A DNA stretch of 20,786 nucleotides from Longimicrobium sp. (GCF_036388275.1 NZ_DASVSF010000101.1:1-20786), one strand, 5' to 3'. Positions 12,454 through 20,055 are shown, counted from the first letter of the stretch. Made by a program: numbers and translations. The notes: a model not told the origin generated them from the letters alone.

Positions 12454-14402
12454 CCCATCCGCAGCGCCGACAGGTTGCGGCGGATGAGCACCGCGGCCAG
12501 GTCGCCCGCGCGCGACGACGAGAACGACGGCGACACCGGCGCCAGCAGCCGCAGTGAGCGCTTGACCTTCTGCTGTGCGGCGCGGGTCAGCAGCACGGGC
12601 TCGGCCGGGTCCAGGGCCTCCACCGCCGCCACGTCGTCGGCCAGCACCACGTTCAGGCGCTCACCCCCTGCCATGCACCGCAGCCGCTCGCCGTAGCTCG
12701 GGTCCACCACCACGGCCGTCAGCGGGCCCTCGCGCAGCCGCTCTTCGGCGGCGGCGACGAAGTCCTGGCTGGCCTCCAGCACCACCACCGGCACGCCGGC
12801 GACGCGCGCGGCAGACTCCACCGCGGCCACGTGGAACGGCGTGGTCACCACCAGGTCGGCCTCGCGCAGCGCCATCAGCAGGTCGTCGCGGCGCGGTCCG
12901 TCGGCCGCGTTCAGCCGACGGGTTTCGAAGCCCCACTGGCCGCCCAGCTCGGCGGTCAGCGACGCCAGGCCGTCCTCGGTGCCGTCCACGCACAGGCAGC
13001 GCACCGCGGCGGCGGCCGTCCACTTGCGCACCAGGTCCGGCAGGTGCGGCACCTTCACCTGCACCTCGGCAGCCTGGCCGATCACCCCGGCCAGCCACGC
13101 CGCCGTCTCGTTCTCCGGCGCCTCGGCAGGCTGCGGGCCGCTCCCCACCACCACGCCGTGGCGGGTGCGGATCTCCACCACGCCCTCCGTGGCCAGGCGG
13201 CGGTACGCGGCCGAGACGTAGCGGTGGTCGTGGCCCGTGTGCCGCGTCACCTCGCGGATGCTGGGCAGGCGGTCGCCCGGGCGCAGGTGGCCCAGGTACA
13301 CGCCGGCGGCGATCCCCTGCCGCAGCGCCTCCATCAGGTCGCCGCCCTTGGAAACCGACAGCAGCACCCGACGCGCCTCGGCCTCGCTCCACGAGGCGCG
13401 CCCCCCTGGCGCCGGCTGCGCCGCCTGCGCCTCGAGCGCGCCGGCGGCCGGCACGATCTCCTCGTCCGCCCCACCCTCCAGCGCCAGGTGAAGCACCGTG
13501 CCGCGGGACGTTCCCGCCGCACCCGCCAACGGCGACACCTTCACCTCCAGGTCCAGCTCGGCGCCGTCCTTCGTCCGGGCCCGCACCGGCACCCGGGCCG
13601 CCTCGCCGCCGGTCTTCTGCGCCGCCACGCGGTCGATCACCCGCTCGGCGAACTCGTCGAAGGCGGGCACGCGGGCGCCGGCCACCTCGGCCTCCGTCCA
13701 TCCCAGCAGGCTCTCGGCGGCGGGGGTCCACAGCATCACGGTGCCGTCCACGTCCAGCAGCACCGTCGCGCGGTCGGAAGCGTTCAGGGCCAGCTTCAGC
13801 GTTTCCACCGCCTCGGTGCGCGACTCGTCGGCCGCGCGGCGCGACGTGACGTCGCGAAGCGTCCAGTGCAGCCCGGCCGCCGCGGTGCGCGGGGCAAAGG
13901 GCGCCACGCGCGCCTCTACCCAGCGCGGCGCCTGGCCGCGCGACGCGATCAGCAGCTCCCACTCCATCGGCTCGCCCGACTTGCCGGCCCGGTCCAGCCG
14001 CATGCGGAACTCGCGGCGCTGGTCGTCGGGAACGAACACCGCCAGCGGCTTGCCGCGCAGGTGCTCGGGGCGCACGCCGAACAGCACGCTGGCGGCGCGG
14101 TTCACGTCACGGATCAGCCCGCCCAGGTCCGTCGCCAGCATGCACTCGGCCGCGCCCTCGAACAGGTCGCGGTTCCACTCGCTGGTGGATTCGGCCGCCT
14201 GCCACGCCTCGGCGAGCAGCCCCTGGTGCTGCCGAAGCTCCTCTTCGGTAACGCGCAGCTCCTCGATGGCGCACTCCAGCTCGCCCAGCGACTCCAGCAG
14301 GAGCGTTTCACGCGGCTGGGGACCGCCGGCCTCGATGCGCAGCTGCGAAAAGCGCGGAAGCAGCGAGTCGGCCAGCAGCGGGTTCGAATGATGATCGGGC
14401 AT
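12447..14402 (-). CDS. PAS-PAS-GntR fusion transcriptional regulator
   Basis: This 651-residue soluble protein combines sensing and DNA binding in one chain. A Glu-rich coiled coil (about 33-70) leads into PAS domain 1 (about 76-190: NRDLFEGAAECMLATDLGG, ending WTLRDVTSRRA). PAS domain 2 follows at about 200-310 (LLDVDGTVMLWTPAAESLLGW). Residues 352-420 form a GntR winged helix (LRPGDRLPSIREVTRHTG, with YRRLATEGVVEIRTRHGVVV as the wing). Residues about 430-640 form an alpha/beta domain with repeated hydrophobic strand-helix units (VVTTPFHVAAVES, TAVVVDPSYGERL). This last part resembles the substrate-binding-like C-terminus of some GntR relatives, but I cannot name it. It is too short for, and lacks the lysine motif of, a MocR aminotransferase domain. 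The ATG at 14402 has AGGA about 10 nt upstream. PAS-GntR fusions are uncommon. Its targets are unknown. Confidence 0.85.
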   Translation of the reverse strand: MPDHHSNPLLADSLLPRFSQLRIEAGGPQPRETLLLESLGELECAIEELRVTEEELRQHQGLLAEAWQAAESTSEWNRDLFEGAAECMLATDLGGLIRDVNRAASVLFGVRPEHLRGKPLAVFVPDDQRREFRMRLDRAGKSGEPMEWELLIASRGQAPRWVEARVAPFAPRTAAAGLHWTLRDVTSRRAADESRTEAVETLKLALNASDRATVLLDVDGTVMLWTPAAESLLGWTEAEVAGARVPAFDEFAERVIDRVAAQKTGGEAARVPVRARTKDGAELDLEVKVSPLAGAAGTSRGTVLHLALEGGADEEIVPAAGALEAQAAQPAPGGRASWSEAEARRVLLSVSKGGDLMEALRQGIAAGVYLGHLRPGDRLPSIREVTRHTGHDHRYVSAAYRRLATEGVVEIRTRHGVVVGSGPQPAEAPENETAAWLAGVIGQAAEVQVKVPHLPDLVRKWTAAAAVRCLCVDGTEDGLASLTAELGGQWGFETRRLNAADGPRRDDLLMALREADLVVTTPFHVAAVESAARVAGVPVVVLEASQDFVAAAEERLREGPLTAVVVDPSYGERLRCMAGGERLNVVLADDVAAVEALDPAEPVLLTRAAQQKVKRSLRLLAPVSPSFSSSRAGDLAAVLIRRNLSALRMGG

Positions 14403-14579
14403 CCGATTTCAATCCTGGAAGGAGCACGGGAAAGGACTCGAAGCCGGCGGCGTCCGCCGATCGCTCGCGACAAGTGCACGAAGTGATCGCGGGACCTGTG
14501 CCGGATAATACGTGCCATCGGAGCCATGTGCACTACTCGCGCCGCACGCCATGGCCGAAAACGACGGGAAACACGCAAG

Positions 14580-14609
14580 ATCGCCGCACGCCCCGTGGCG
14601 TGCGGCGAT
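14580..14609 (-). terminator. Hairpin after the 72-residue ORF
   Basis: A perfect 13-bp stem ATCGCCGCACGCC (14580-14592) and GGCGTGCGGCGAT (14597-14609) encloses CCGT. On the minus strand it lies 33 nt past the stop codon of the small ORF and is followed by CTTGCGTGTTT. It is probably that gene's terminator, and it separates it from the PAS-GntR gene. Confidence 0.65.
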
Positions 14610-14642
14610 GGTTGCGGGTACCTGGCCGAAGAGGCGCAAGCG

Positions 14643-14861
14643 TTATGCGGAGGCCGCGGCGGAAACCACGGATTCGTCGCCGCGGCGTGCCACCGAGCCG
14701 TCCGTCGTCGGAGAAATCTTCAGGTGGCGCATGGCGTCCATGCGCGCGTGCAGCTCGCGGCGGCGAGCCTCCAGCGCCATCGAGCGCTCGTAGATCCGCT
14801 GCGCGCGCGCCTCGGCGGCGGCGCGCATGGCGGCCAGTCGGTCGAAGATGAGATTGTCCAT
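14643..14861 (-). CDS. Small helical hypothetical protein
   Basis: I do not recognise this 72-residue ORF. It begins MDNLIFDRLAAMRAAAEA and is mostly charged helix rich in Ala, Arg and Glu (about 5-50), likely a coiled coil. A more polar tail (HLKISPTTDGSVARRGDES) follows. Support for a real gene comes from the orderly helical composition, the position between two same-strand genes and the terminator-like hairpin 33 nt after its stop codon. Against it are the lack of a clear ribosome-binding site before the ATG at 14861 and the ease of open frames at this GC. A longer in-frame start at 14948 adds an unconvincing Pro/Arg-rich stretch. The 5' region contains a GGCCGCC/GGCGGCC hairpin (14887-14906). 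Confidence 0.5.
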   Translation of the reverse strand: MDNLIFDRLAAMRAAAEARAQRIYERSMALEARRRELHARMDAMRHLKISPTTDGSVARRGDESVVSAAASA

Positions 14862-15047
14862 GAGGCCGCGTGAAGGACCGTATCCGGGCCGCCGGGAGGG
14901 GCGGCCTGGCAACCAGAAGTTTGGCTGGCGCATCGTATCGCGCTGCATATCAACTGGTTACAGTTTACGGCAACCGCGGGGGAGGGGGTATCGGGAGGAG
15001 GGGAACACGCGTCGGTAAATTCCCTGACACGTCCAAACGGCAGACGA

Positions 15048-15701
15048 TCAGCCGTCGGAAAGCCAGCCCTGCTGAAGGGCGTAGCGCACCATCTCGGTAC
15101 GGCTGCGCAGGCCCAGCTTGTCGGTGAGGCGGGCCTTGTAGGTTTCCACCGTCTTGGTGCTGATTTCCAGCTCGGCCGCGATCTGCTTGTTGCTCTGGCC
15201 CCAGGCGATGCGGCGCAGCACCTCTTCCTCCCGCCCGCTCAGGGCCTCGGGCGAGGGCACGTCACGGGTGCCGCGGGCCGGTGAGGTCGTACGGAGCATG
15301 CGGCCGGCGAGCGTGGGATCCACATACGTGCCCCCCGCCGCCACCACGCGGATGGCGCGCACCAGCTCGTCGGCGGCGGCGCGCTTCAGCACGTAGCCCG
15401 CGGCGCCCGCCTCCAGCATGCGCGTCAGGTGGGCGCGGTCGTCGTGCATGGTCAGCGCCAAAATTCGTACGGCGGGGCACTCGCGCGCCAGCTTTTCCGC
15501 GGCTTCGAGGCCGCCCATGTCGGGCATGGACACGTCCAGCACCGCCACGTCGGGCTGAAGCTCGCAGGCCATGCGGAACGCCTCGACCCCGTTGCGCGCC
15601 TCGCCCACCACCTGCATTCCCTCGCTGCCGTCCAGGAGCGACCGCAGGCCGGCGCGCACCACCTCGTGGTCATCGGCCAGCAGTATGCGCACCATGTCCA
15701 T
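15048..15701 (-). CDS. NarL/FixJ-family response regulator
   Basis: This two-component output protein has 217 residues. The receiver domain (about 4-122) has acidic pocket Asp10/Asp11, phospho-acceptor Asp56 in VAVLDVSMPD, Thr84 and Lys106. A LuxR-type helix-turn-helix follows (about 154-213: LSGREEEVLRRIAWG, NKQIAAELEISTKTVETYK). The start is taken as the ATG at 15701, which shares a base with the kinase stop codon (TGATG); a GTG one codon earlier (15704) is equally possible. Translation is thus coupled to the kinase, its evident partner. Targets are unknown, and no adjacent gene shows an obvious site. Confidence 0.95.
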   Translation of the reverse strand: MDMVRILLADDHEVVRAGLRSLLDGSEGMQVVGEARNGVEAFRMACELQPDVAVLDVSMPDMGGLEAAEKLARECPAVRILALTMHDDRAHLTRMLEAGAAGYVLKRAAADELVRAIRVVAAGGTYVDPTLAGRMLRTTSPARGTRDVPSPEALSGREEEVLRRIAWGQSNKQIAAELEISTKTVETYKARLTDKLGLRSRTEMVRYALQQGWLSDG

Positions 15702-16828
15702 CACGTCATGTCAGTTTCGGGGGGGGGGAGGCCATCTGATACCCGCACGAACAGCGTGGTGCCCACGCCCGGCGACGACTCCACGTCCAGCCGGCCTCCG
15801 AGCGGCGCGACCCGCTCGCGCATGCCCCGCAGCCCCAGCGCCTGCGTCTTCTCGTACAGCAGGTCGGTGTCGAACCCCTGGCCGTCGTCCTCGATGACGA
15901 GGGAGATGGACCCGCCGCGCCGCTCCAGCAGCACGCCCACGCGGGTGGCGGCGGCGTGCTTCAGAACGTTGGTCAGCGCCTCCTGGGCCACCCGGTACAG
16001 CATGGTTTCCACCTCCGGGGCAAAGCGCTCCGGGCCCAGGCCCACCACCTGGAAGTCGCACTCGATGCCGTTGCGGTCCGACCATTCGTGGAGCATGCCC
16101 TCCAGCGCCGGCGCCAGGCCCAGATTGTCGAGCCCCGGCGGACGCATCTCCACCGCCAGCTGGTGCACTTCGCGGGCAATGCGGCCGGCCAGCAGCTCCA
16201 GCTCGGCCACGCGGCGCGTCCTGTTGTCCTCATCACTGCCGTGAAGGCCCTTGAGCCCCACCTGCAGGGCCGTCACCAGCTGCCCCATCTGGTCATGAAG
16301 TTCGCGGGAAATTCGCAGCCGCTCCTGCTCCTCGGCTCCGGCCAGCCGGCGCAGCAGCTCGTTGCGCTCTTCCTCCACCACGCCCACCGTCACCTCGCCC
16401 ATCAGCAGCGGCACCCGGTTCAGCCGCCCGAACACGAGCCCCACTGCCCGGGGGTCCGGCGTGCCGGGGTACTCGTCCACCCACACCAGCGCCGCCAGGT
16501 CCAGGATGTGCGCCAGCTCGTCGAACTCGCGGATGATCTCGCGCACCTCGTAGCCCTGCCGGCGGCGAAGGCTGGCGATGTTCCGCATCTCCGCCGTCAC
16601 GAACTGCTCGGCGGTGAGCTTTTCCGGGTCCGGGCTCAGCAGGAACTCGGCGGCCCGGCCCAGCACGACGGGAATGTCGTCGAGGATGGAATCGTGCGGC
16701 AGAACGCGGACGGGGTGGATGTCCAGGTCCGCCGAAAGCTTCATCACCCAGGTGCGGGTGATCTGGTGGCGATCCGCGATCAGCCGATTGGCGGAATACT
16801 GCTCGAACGAGAGGGTCGTCTGGTCCAT
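15701..16828 (-). CDS. Soluble HisKA_3-type sensor histidine kinase
   Basis: This 375-residue kinase would phosphorylate the coupled response regulator. Residues about 12-150 are helical with no membrane segment (VLPHDSILDDIPVVLGRAAEFL, then RRRQGYEVREIIREFDELA), resembling the RsbRD N-terminal domain of stress-signalling proteins. The HisKA_3 dimerisation helix carries RISRELHDQMGQL with phospho-acceptor His178. The ATPase domain has the N-box QEALTNVLKHA (Asn287), G1 DDGQGFD (314-320) and G2 GLRGMRERV (332-340). It is therefore expected to be cytoplasmic and to sense an internal cue. The ATG at 16828 has only a weak upstream AAGAACGG. A run of ten cytosines on the coding strand lies just before its stop codon. 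Confidence 0.94.
   Translation of the reverse strand: MDQTTLSFEQYSANRLIADRHQITRTWVMKLSADLDIHPVRVLPHDSILDDIPVVLGRAAEFLLSPDPEKLTAEQFVTAEMRNIASLRRRQGYEVREIIREFDELAHILDLAALVWVDEYPGTPDPRAVGLVFGRLNRVPLLMGEVTVGVVEEERNELLRRLAGAEEQERLRISRELHDQMGQLVTALQVGLKGLHGSDEDNRTRRVAELELLAGRIAREVHQLAVEMRPPGLDNLGLAPALEGMLHEWSDRNGIECDFQVVGLGPERFAPEVETMLYRVAQEALTNVLKHAAATRVGVLLERRGGSISLVIEDDGQGFDTDLLYEKTQALGLRGMRERVAPLGGRLDVESSPGVGTTLFVRVSDGLPPPETDMT
15719..15728 (-). repeat. C10 homopolymer at the 3' end of the kinase gene
   Basis: Ten G on the plus strand (C10 on the coding strand) encode the Leu-Pro-Pro-Pro of the kinase tail. Loss of one base would end the protein at 15708-15706 and gain of one at 15713-15711, both just upstream of the normal stop at 15703-15701. 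The kinase domains would be intact, but the overlap with the regulator start would be lost. Confidence 0.8.
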
Positions 16829-17248
16829 GGCCGTTCTTGCTGCGGGGCACGTGGCCCTCTCGGCAAGTCAGGGAAACCAGGCCGGCGGAGGGGTGTCCCG
16901 GGCGGGCGAGTTCCAGAGGCTCGGAGAGAAAGCATCAGGGGGCGCAATTTGCGCCTGTTCAACAAGATAGCCCAATACGGCCCGAACTCCAAACCTGCGC
17001 CTGACTGCTCCACGAAGCGCATTCCCCGCACCGTACGAGCCGCAGCCCGGCGCGAAAGTGCTGCACTGGTACGATCGGGACGTGCACCCGGCCGTGCTCC
17101 GCCGTACCAGCGCGCATCGTGAGCGGGGCACTGCGCACAGATACGGTCCGCCGCGTGCGTTGTAGCACGCCGCAGCACGGGCGGCGCGCGGCTTTCGACG
17201 GGTGGCGCGCCGGCGGTACGAGGAATTCACACGGGTGGGGACGGGCGA
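16829..17248. other. Divergent regulatory region between the kinase and the isoaspartyl dipeptidase genes
   Basis: This 420-nt stretch has no supported gene. It must hold the promoters of the kinase-regulator operon (minus) and of the dipeptidase-cyanophycinase genes (plus). The best candidate signals are near 16941-16992. No promoter for the plus-strand genes can be read with confidence; GGGGACGGG lies just before the ATG at 17249. Confidence 0.55.
16941..16992 (-). promoter_or_regulatory. Candidate promoter with palindromic operator for the kinase operon
   Basis: On the minus strand, TTGGAG (16992-16987) and TATCTT (16969-16964) are 17 nt apart, a weak -35/-10 pair. Just downstream, GGCGCAA T TTGCGCC (16941-16955) is a perfect 7-bp palindrome around one base that would cover the start of transcription, about 113 nt before the kinase ATG. 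The palindrome is certain; its role and the promoter are inferred. Confidence 0.4.
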
Positions 17249-18415
17249 ATGCTGACGCTGATCGAAGGGGGCCGGGTGTACACGCCGGACCCGGTGGGGG
17301 TGCAGTCCATCCTGCTGGCCGACGGCCACGTTGGAAAAGTAGGCGAAGTAGACAGGAGCGCGCTGGAGCGGCTGGGCGCCGACTACGAGGTGATCGACGC
17401 CAGCGGCTGCATCGTCGTCCCCGGCTTCATCGACCCCCACACCCACCTGCTGGGCGGCAGCGGCGAAACCGGCTTCAGCACGCAGACGCCGGAGTTCTTC
17501 ATCAGCGAAATCGTCCGCTTCGGCATCACCACCGTGGTGGGCACGCTGGGCGTAGACACCACCATGAAGACCATGGCCGGGCTGCTGGCCAAGGTAAAGG
17601 GGCTCAAGGAGCAGGGGATCAACGCCTTCTGCTGGACGGGGGGCTACGACGTGCCCCCCAGCTCCATCCTGGGCACCGTGCGCGAAGACATCATGTTCAT
17701 CGACGAGGTGATCGGGGCGGGCGAGGTGGCCATCGCCGACGAGCGGGCCCTGGCGCCCGATCCACTGCAGCTGGCGCGCACCGCCACGCACGCGCACGTC
17801 GGCGGCATGCTGGCCAAGAAGGCCGGGCTGGTGCACATCCACTGCGGCGACTCGGACCGGCGTCTTTCGGTGCTTCGCGACGTGCTGAACGATCATGACG
17901 TGAAGCCGTCGTGGTTCTACAGCACGCACATCGAGCGCACCGAAAAGCTGGTGGAAGAGGCCATCGAGCTTTCCAACCAGGGGATGCCCTGCGACATGGA
18001 CGTGGTGGAGGGCGACCTTCACCGCTGGGTGCGCTACTGGCTGGACCACGGCGGAAACCCCGAGCGGCTGACGGTGTCGTCCGACGCGTCCATGACGGGG
18101 CACGGGCTGGTGTGGCAGCAGGTGCGCGAATGCGTGCTGGAACATGGTTTCACGCTGGAACAGATGCTGCCCATGATCACGCGCAACACGGGGCGCATCC
18201 TGAAGCTGCGGGAAAAGGGCGAGATCCGGAAAGCCTTCGTCGGCGACCTGGTGATGCTGGAGGAAGGTTCGCTGGAGATCGTCCACGTGATCTCGCAGGG
18301 CAAGATGATGGTGCGCGACGGCAAGCTGACGTGCGAAGAGAACTGGCTGAAGGACAGCGACCGGGAGATCCACCTGTCCGGGCGCAAGAACGAGGGCGGA
18401 AGCGACGACGACTGA
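17249..18415 (+). CDS. iadA: IadA-like isoaspartyl dipeptidase (amidohydrolase superfamily)
   Basis: This enzyme is predicted to hydrolyse beta-aspartyl dipeptides. Next to a cyanophycinase gene, its likely substrate is beta-Asp-Arg from cyanophycin. The 388-residue length fits the family. Metal ligands follow the amidohydrolase pattern: His64 and His66 in PGFIDPHTHLLGG, His198 in VHIHCGD, His227 in YSTHIERT and the catalytic Asp279 in VSSDASM. Tyr133 in TGGYDVP matches the family's active-site tyrosine. The metal-bridging position, a carboxylated lysine (Lys162) in the E. coli enzyme, appears by spacing to be Glu159 here (GAGEVAIADERA). It has an acidic C-terminal tail. The ATG at 17249 has GGGGACGGG just upstream. 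The cyanophycinase gene starts 58 nt downstream, probably in one transcript. Confidence 0.9.
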   Translation: MLTLIEGGRVYTPDPVGVQSILLADGHVGKVGEVDRSALERLGADYEVIDASGCIVVPGFIDPHTHLLGGSGETGFSTQTPEFFISEIVRFGITTVVGTLGVDTTMKTMAGLLAKVKGLKEQGINAFCWTGGYDVPPSSILGTVREDIMFIDEVIGAGEVAIADERALAPDPLQLARTATHAHVGGMLAKKAGLVHIHCGDSDRRLSVLRDVLNDHDVKPSWFYSTHIERTEKLVEEAIELSNQGMPCDMDVVEGDLHRWVRYWLDHGGNPERLTVSSDASMTGHGLVWQQVRECVLEHGFTLEQMLPMITRNTGRILKLREKGEIRKAFVGDLVMLEEGSLEIVHVISQGKMMVRDGKLTCEENWLKDSDREIHLSGRKNEGGSDDD

Positions 18416-18473
18416 CCGCGCACCCACGAGGGGCGCGCGGGGCAGGGCGGACGGGGAACGAGGAAAGAACGAA

Positions 18474-19373
18474 ATGGCCGAGGACCAGGACGAGCAGAAG
18501 GGCCGCGAGGGCCAGCAGCACGTAGAGGCGGGCAACCGCTCGGAGCGGATGGGCCACCTGCTGGTGATCGGCGGCGCGGAAGATCCCGACGAGGACGACA
18601 TGAAGATCCTGCCGCACTTCGTAAAGATGTGCGGCGGCTCCTCGGCGCGGATCGTGGTCTGCTCCTCACCTTCGGAAAACCCGCACGACAAGGCCGACAC
18701 CTACGAGCGGCTGCTCAACAAGATCGGCGTGGCCGCCGTGTATCCGGCCCCCATCGAGAGCCGCGACCAGGCCGAGGACCCGGACCTCCTGGAGTTCACC
18801 CGCGGCGCCACGGGCGTCTTCTTCACCGGCGGCGACCAGCTGCGGCTGACGGCGCTGGTGGCCGGGACGGGGTTTGGTGAGATGGTGAGGACGCGGCTGT
18901 ACGGCGACAACCTGGTCGTAGGCGGCACCAGCGCGGGCGCCGCCGCCATGAGCAGCGTGATGCTCATCGGCGGCAAGAGCGAGGGCACGGTGAAGCGCGA
19001 AGACATCAGCCTGGCGCCGGGACTGGGCTACTGGCGCGACACGGTGGTCGACACGCACTTCAGCCAGCGAGGCCGCGTCAGCCGCCTGATGACCATCTTT
19101 GCGCACAACCCCCAGGTCCTGGGCATCGGCATCGACGAGAACACCGCCATCGACCTGGTGCCCGGCGACCGCTTCACCGTCATCGGCGCGGGGGTGGTGA
19201 TGGTGTTCAACGGCCGCGTCAGCCACACCAACGCGCCCGATGCGTCCGACGACGAAACGCTGGCCATCACCGACACGGCGCTCCACACCCTTCCCGACGG
19301 GTACGGCTTCAACCTGCGCACCAAGCGGCCGATGCTGCCCGGGGGCGAGGAGATCCCCAAGCTGGAGCATTGA
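18474..19373 (+). CDS. cphB: Cyanophycinase (S51 peptidase family)
   Basis: This serine peptidase cleaves cyanophycin, the Asp-Arg storage polymer, to beta-Asp-Arg dipeptides. The 299-residue protein shows the family's landmarks: GHLLVIGGAED (27-37), FFTGGDQLRL (116-125), the nucleophile Ser153 in GTSAGAA, and DTHFSQRGRVSRL with Asp193 and His195. The C-terminal VIGAGVVMVFNGR block is also typical. The first 25 residues are polar (Asp, Gln, Glu) with no signal peptide, so it is expected to be intracellular. The start ATG at 18474 has AGGAAAG 7 nt before it; a shorter form from Met26 is possible. It pairs with the preceding dipeptidase. No cyanophycin synthetase gene is in the window. Confidence 0.93.
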   Translation: MAEDQDEQKGREGQQHVEAGNRSERMGHLLVIGGAEDPDEDDMKILPHFVKMCGGSSARIVVCSSPSENPHDKADTYERLLNKIGVAAVYPAPIESRDQAEDPDLLEFTRGATGVFFTGGDQLRLTALVAGTGFGEMVRTRLYGDNLVVGGTSAGAAAMSSVMLIGGKSEGTVKREDISLAPGLGYWRDTVVDTHFSQRGRVSRLMTIFAHNPQVLGIGIDENTAIDLVPGDRFTVIGAGVVMVFNGRVSHTNAPDASDDETLAITDTALHTLPDGYGFNLRTKRPMLPGGEEIPKLEH

Positions 19374-19380
19374 GTTCACT

Positions 19381-19416
19381 GCGGTAACAACGGTCACTAC
19401 GGTCGACACGGTGAGC
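19381..19416 (+). repeat. 9-nt tandem repeat (ACGGTNACN) after the cyanophycinase gene
   Basis: Four consecutive 9-nt units GCGGTAACA, ACGGTCACT, ACGGTCGAC and ACGGTGAGC start 7 nt after the stop codon. The first two match the unit behind the PAS-GntR gene (12400-12453), in the same orientation relative to the upstream gene. Confidence 0.8.
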
Positions 19417-19442
19417 GGCCGGCTGCAGCGGAGGGATGCGCG

Positions 19443-20036
19443 ATGACGGAGAGCGGGATGGGGCCCACCGGCGCGGAGCAGATCGCGCTGCTGAACGACC
19501 TGCTGGCGCTGGACCACGACGCGGTGCAGGCGTACTCCATCGCCATCGGGCGGATCAGCAGCGCCGAGTACCGCGAAACGCTGGCGGGCTTTCGGGGCGA
19601 CCACCAGCGGCACATCACGCAGCTGACGGGGCTGATCCAGGACCGCGGCGGGGTGCCGGTGCAGATGCCCCACCTGCCCACGGGGCACTTCAAGCTGGCG
19701 GTGCAGGCCCTTGGCGCCGCGGGCGACGACCGCGCCCTGCTGATGGCGTTCAAGGCCAACGAGCGGCAGGTGCGCGACAAGTATCGCCGCCACGCCGACG
19801 ACCCGCACGAGCCGGCCGTCTCCACGATCCTCCGCGCGGCGGCGCGGGACGAGGAGGCGCACTACGCGTGGGTGGAGAGCGTGCTGGAGGGGATGGGGCT
19901 GGAGCCCGGATCGCTGCTGAAGACGGTGCAGGACGCGGCCGAGACGGCCCACGCCACCACCGCCGACGCCATCGAGTCCGCCGGCCGCCGCGTGGCCGAG
20001 GCGGTGGAGCGCCTGCGGCCGGGCGGAACGCGGTAG
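19443..20036 (+). CDS. Ferritin-like / DUF2383-type four-helix protein
   Basis: This 197-residue soluble protein appears to form a helical bundle. Acidic and histidine residues occur at ferritin-like spacings: LALDHDAVQAY (22-31), RGDHQRHI (51-58), KANERQVRDKY (104-114) and RDEEAHYAW (135-143). This resembles the DUF2383/PA2169 family within the ferritin-like superfamily, so di-iron binding is possible; ligands cannot be fixed by eye. A C-terminal amphipathic extension (about 160-195) follows the bundle. The ATG at 19443 has GGAGGG 7 nt upstream. It follows the cyanophycinase gene by 69 nt with a 9-nt repeat between and may share its transcript; a direct link to cyanophycin use is not evident. 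Repeat DNA follows. Confidence 0.78.
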   Translation: MTESGMGPTGAEQIALLNDLLALDHDAVQAYSIAIGRISSAEYRETLAGFRGDHQRHITQLTGLIQDRGGVPVQMPHLPTGHFKLAVQALGAAGDDRALLMAFKANERQVRDKYRRHADDPHEPAVSTILRAAARDEEAHYAWVESVLEGMGLEPGSLLKTVQDAAETAHATTADAIESAGRRVAEAVERLRPGGTR

Positions 20037-20055
20037 GAGGAGGCCCCTCCCCCGG

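Noticed and set aside
12447..14402. MocR-type GntR regulator with an aminotransferase domain
   Set aside because: The region after the winged helix is only about 230 residues and shows no PLP-binding lysine motif; PAS domains precede the winged helix.
12831..14486. 551-residue plus-strand frame opposite the PAS-GntR gene
   Set aside because: No domains are visible, and the minus-strand frame has recognisable PAS and winged-helix segments.
16868..18700. 610-residue minus-strand frame opposite the isoaspartyl dipeptidase
   Set aside because: The plus strand shows all metal ligands of an amidohydrolase. The minus frame is an antisense shadow crossing the intergenic region.
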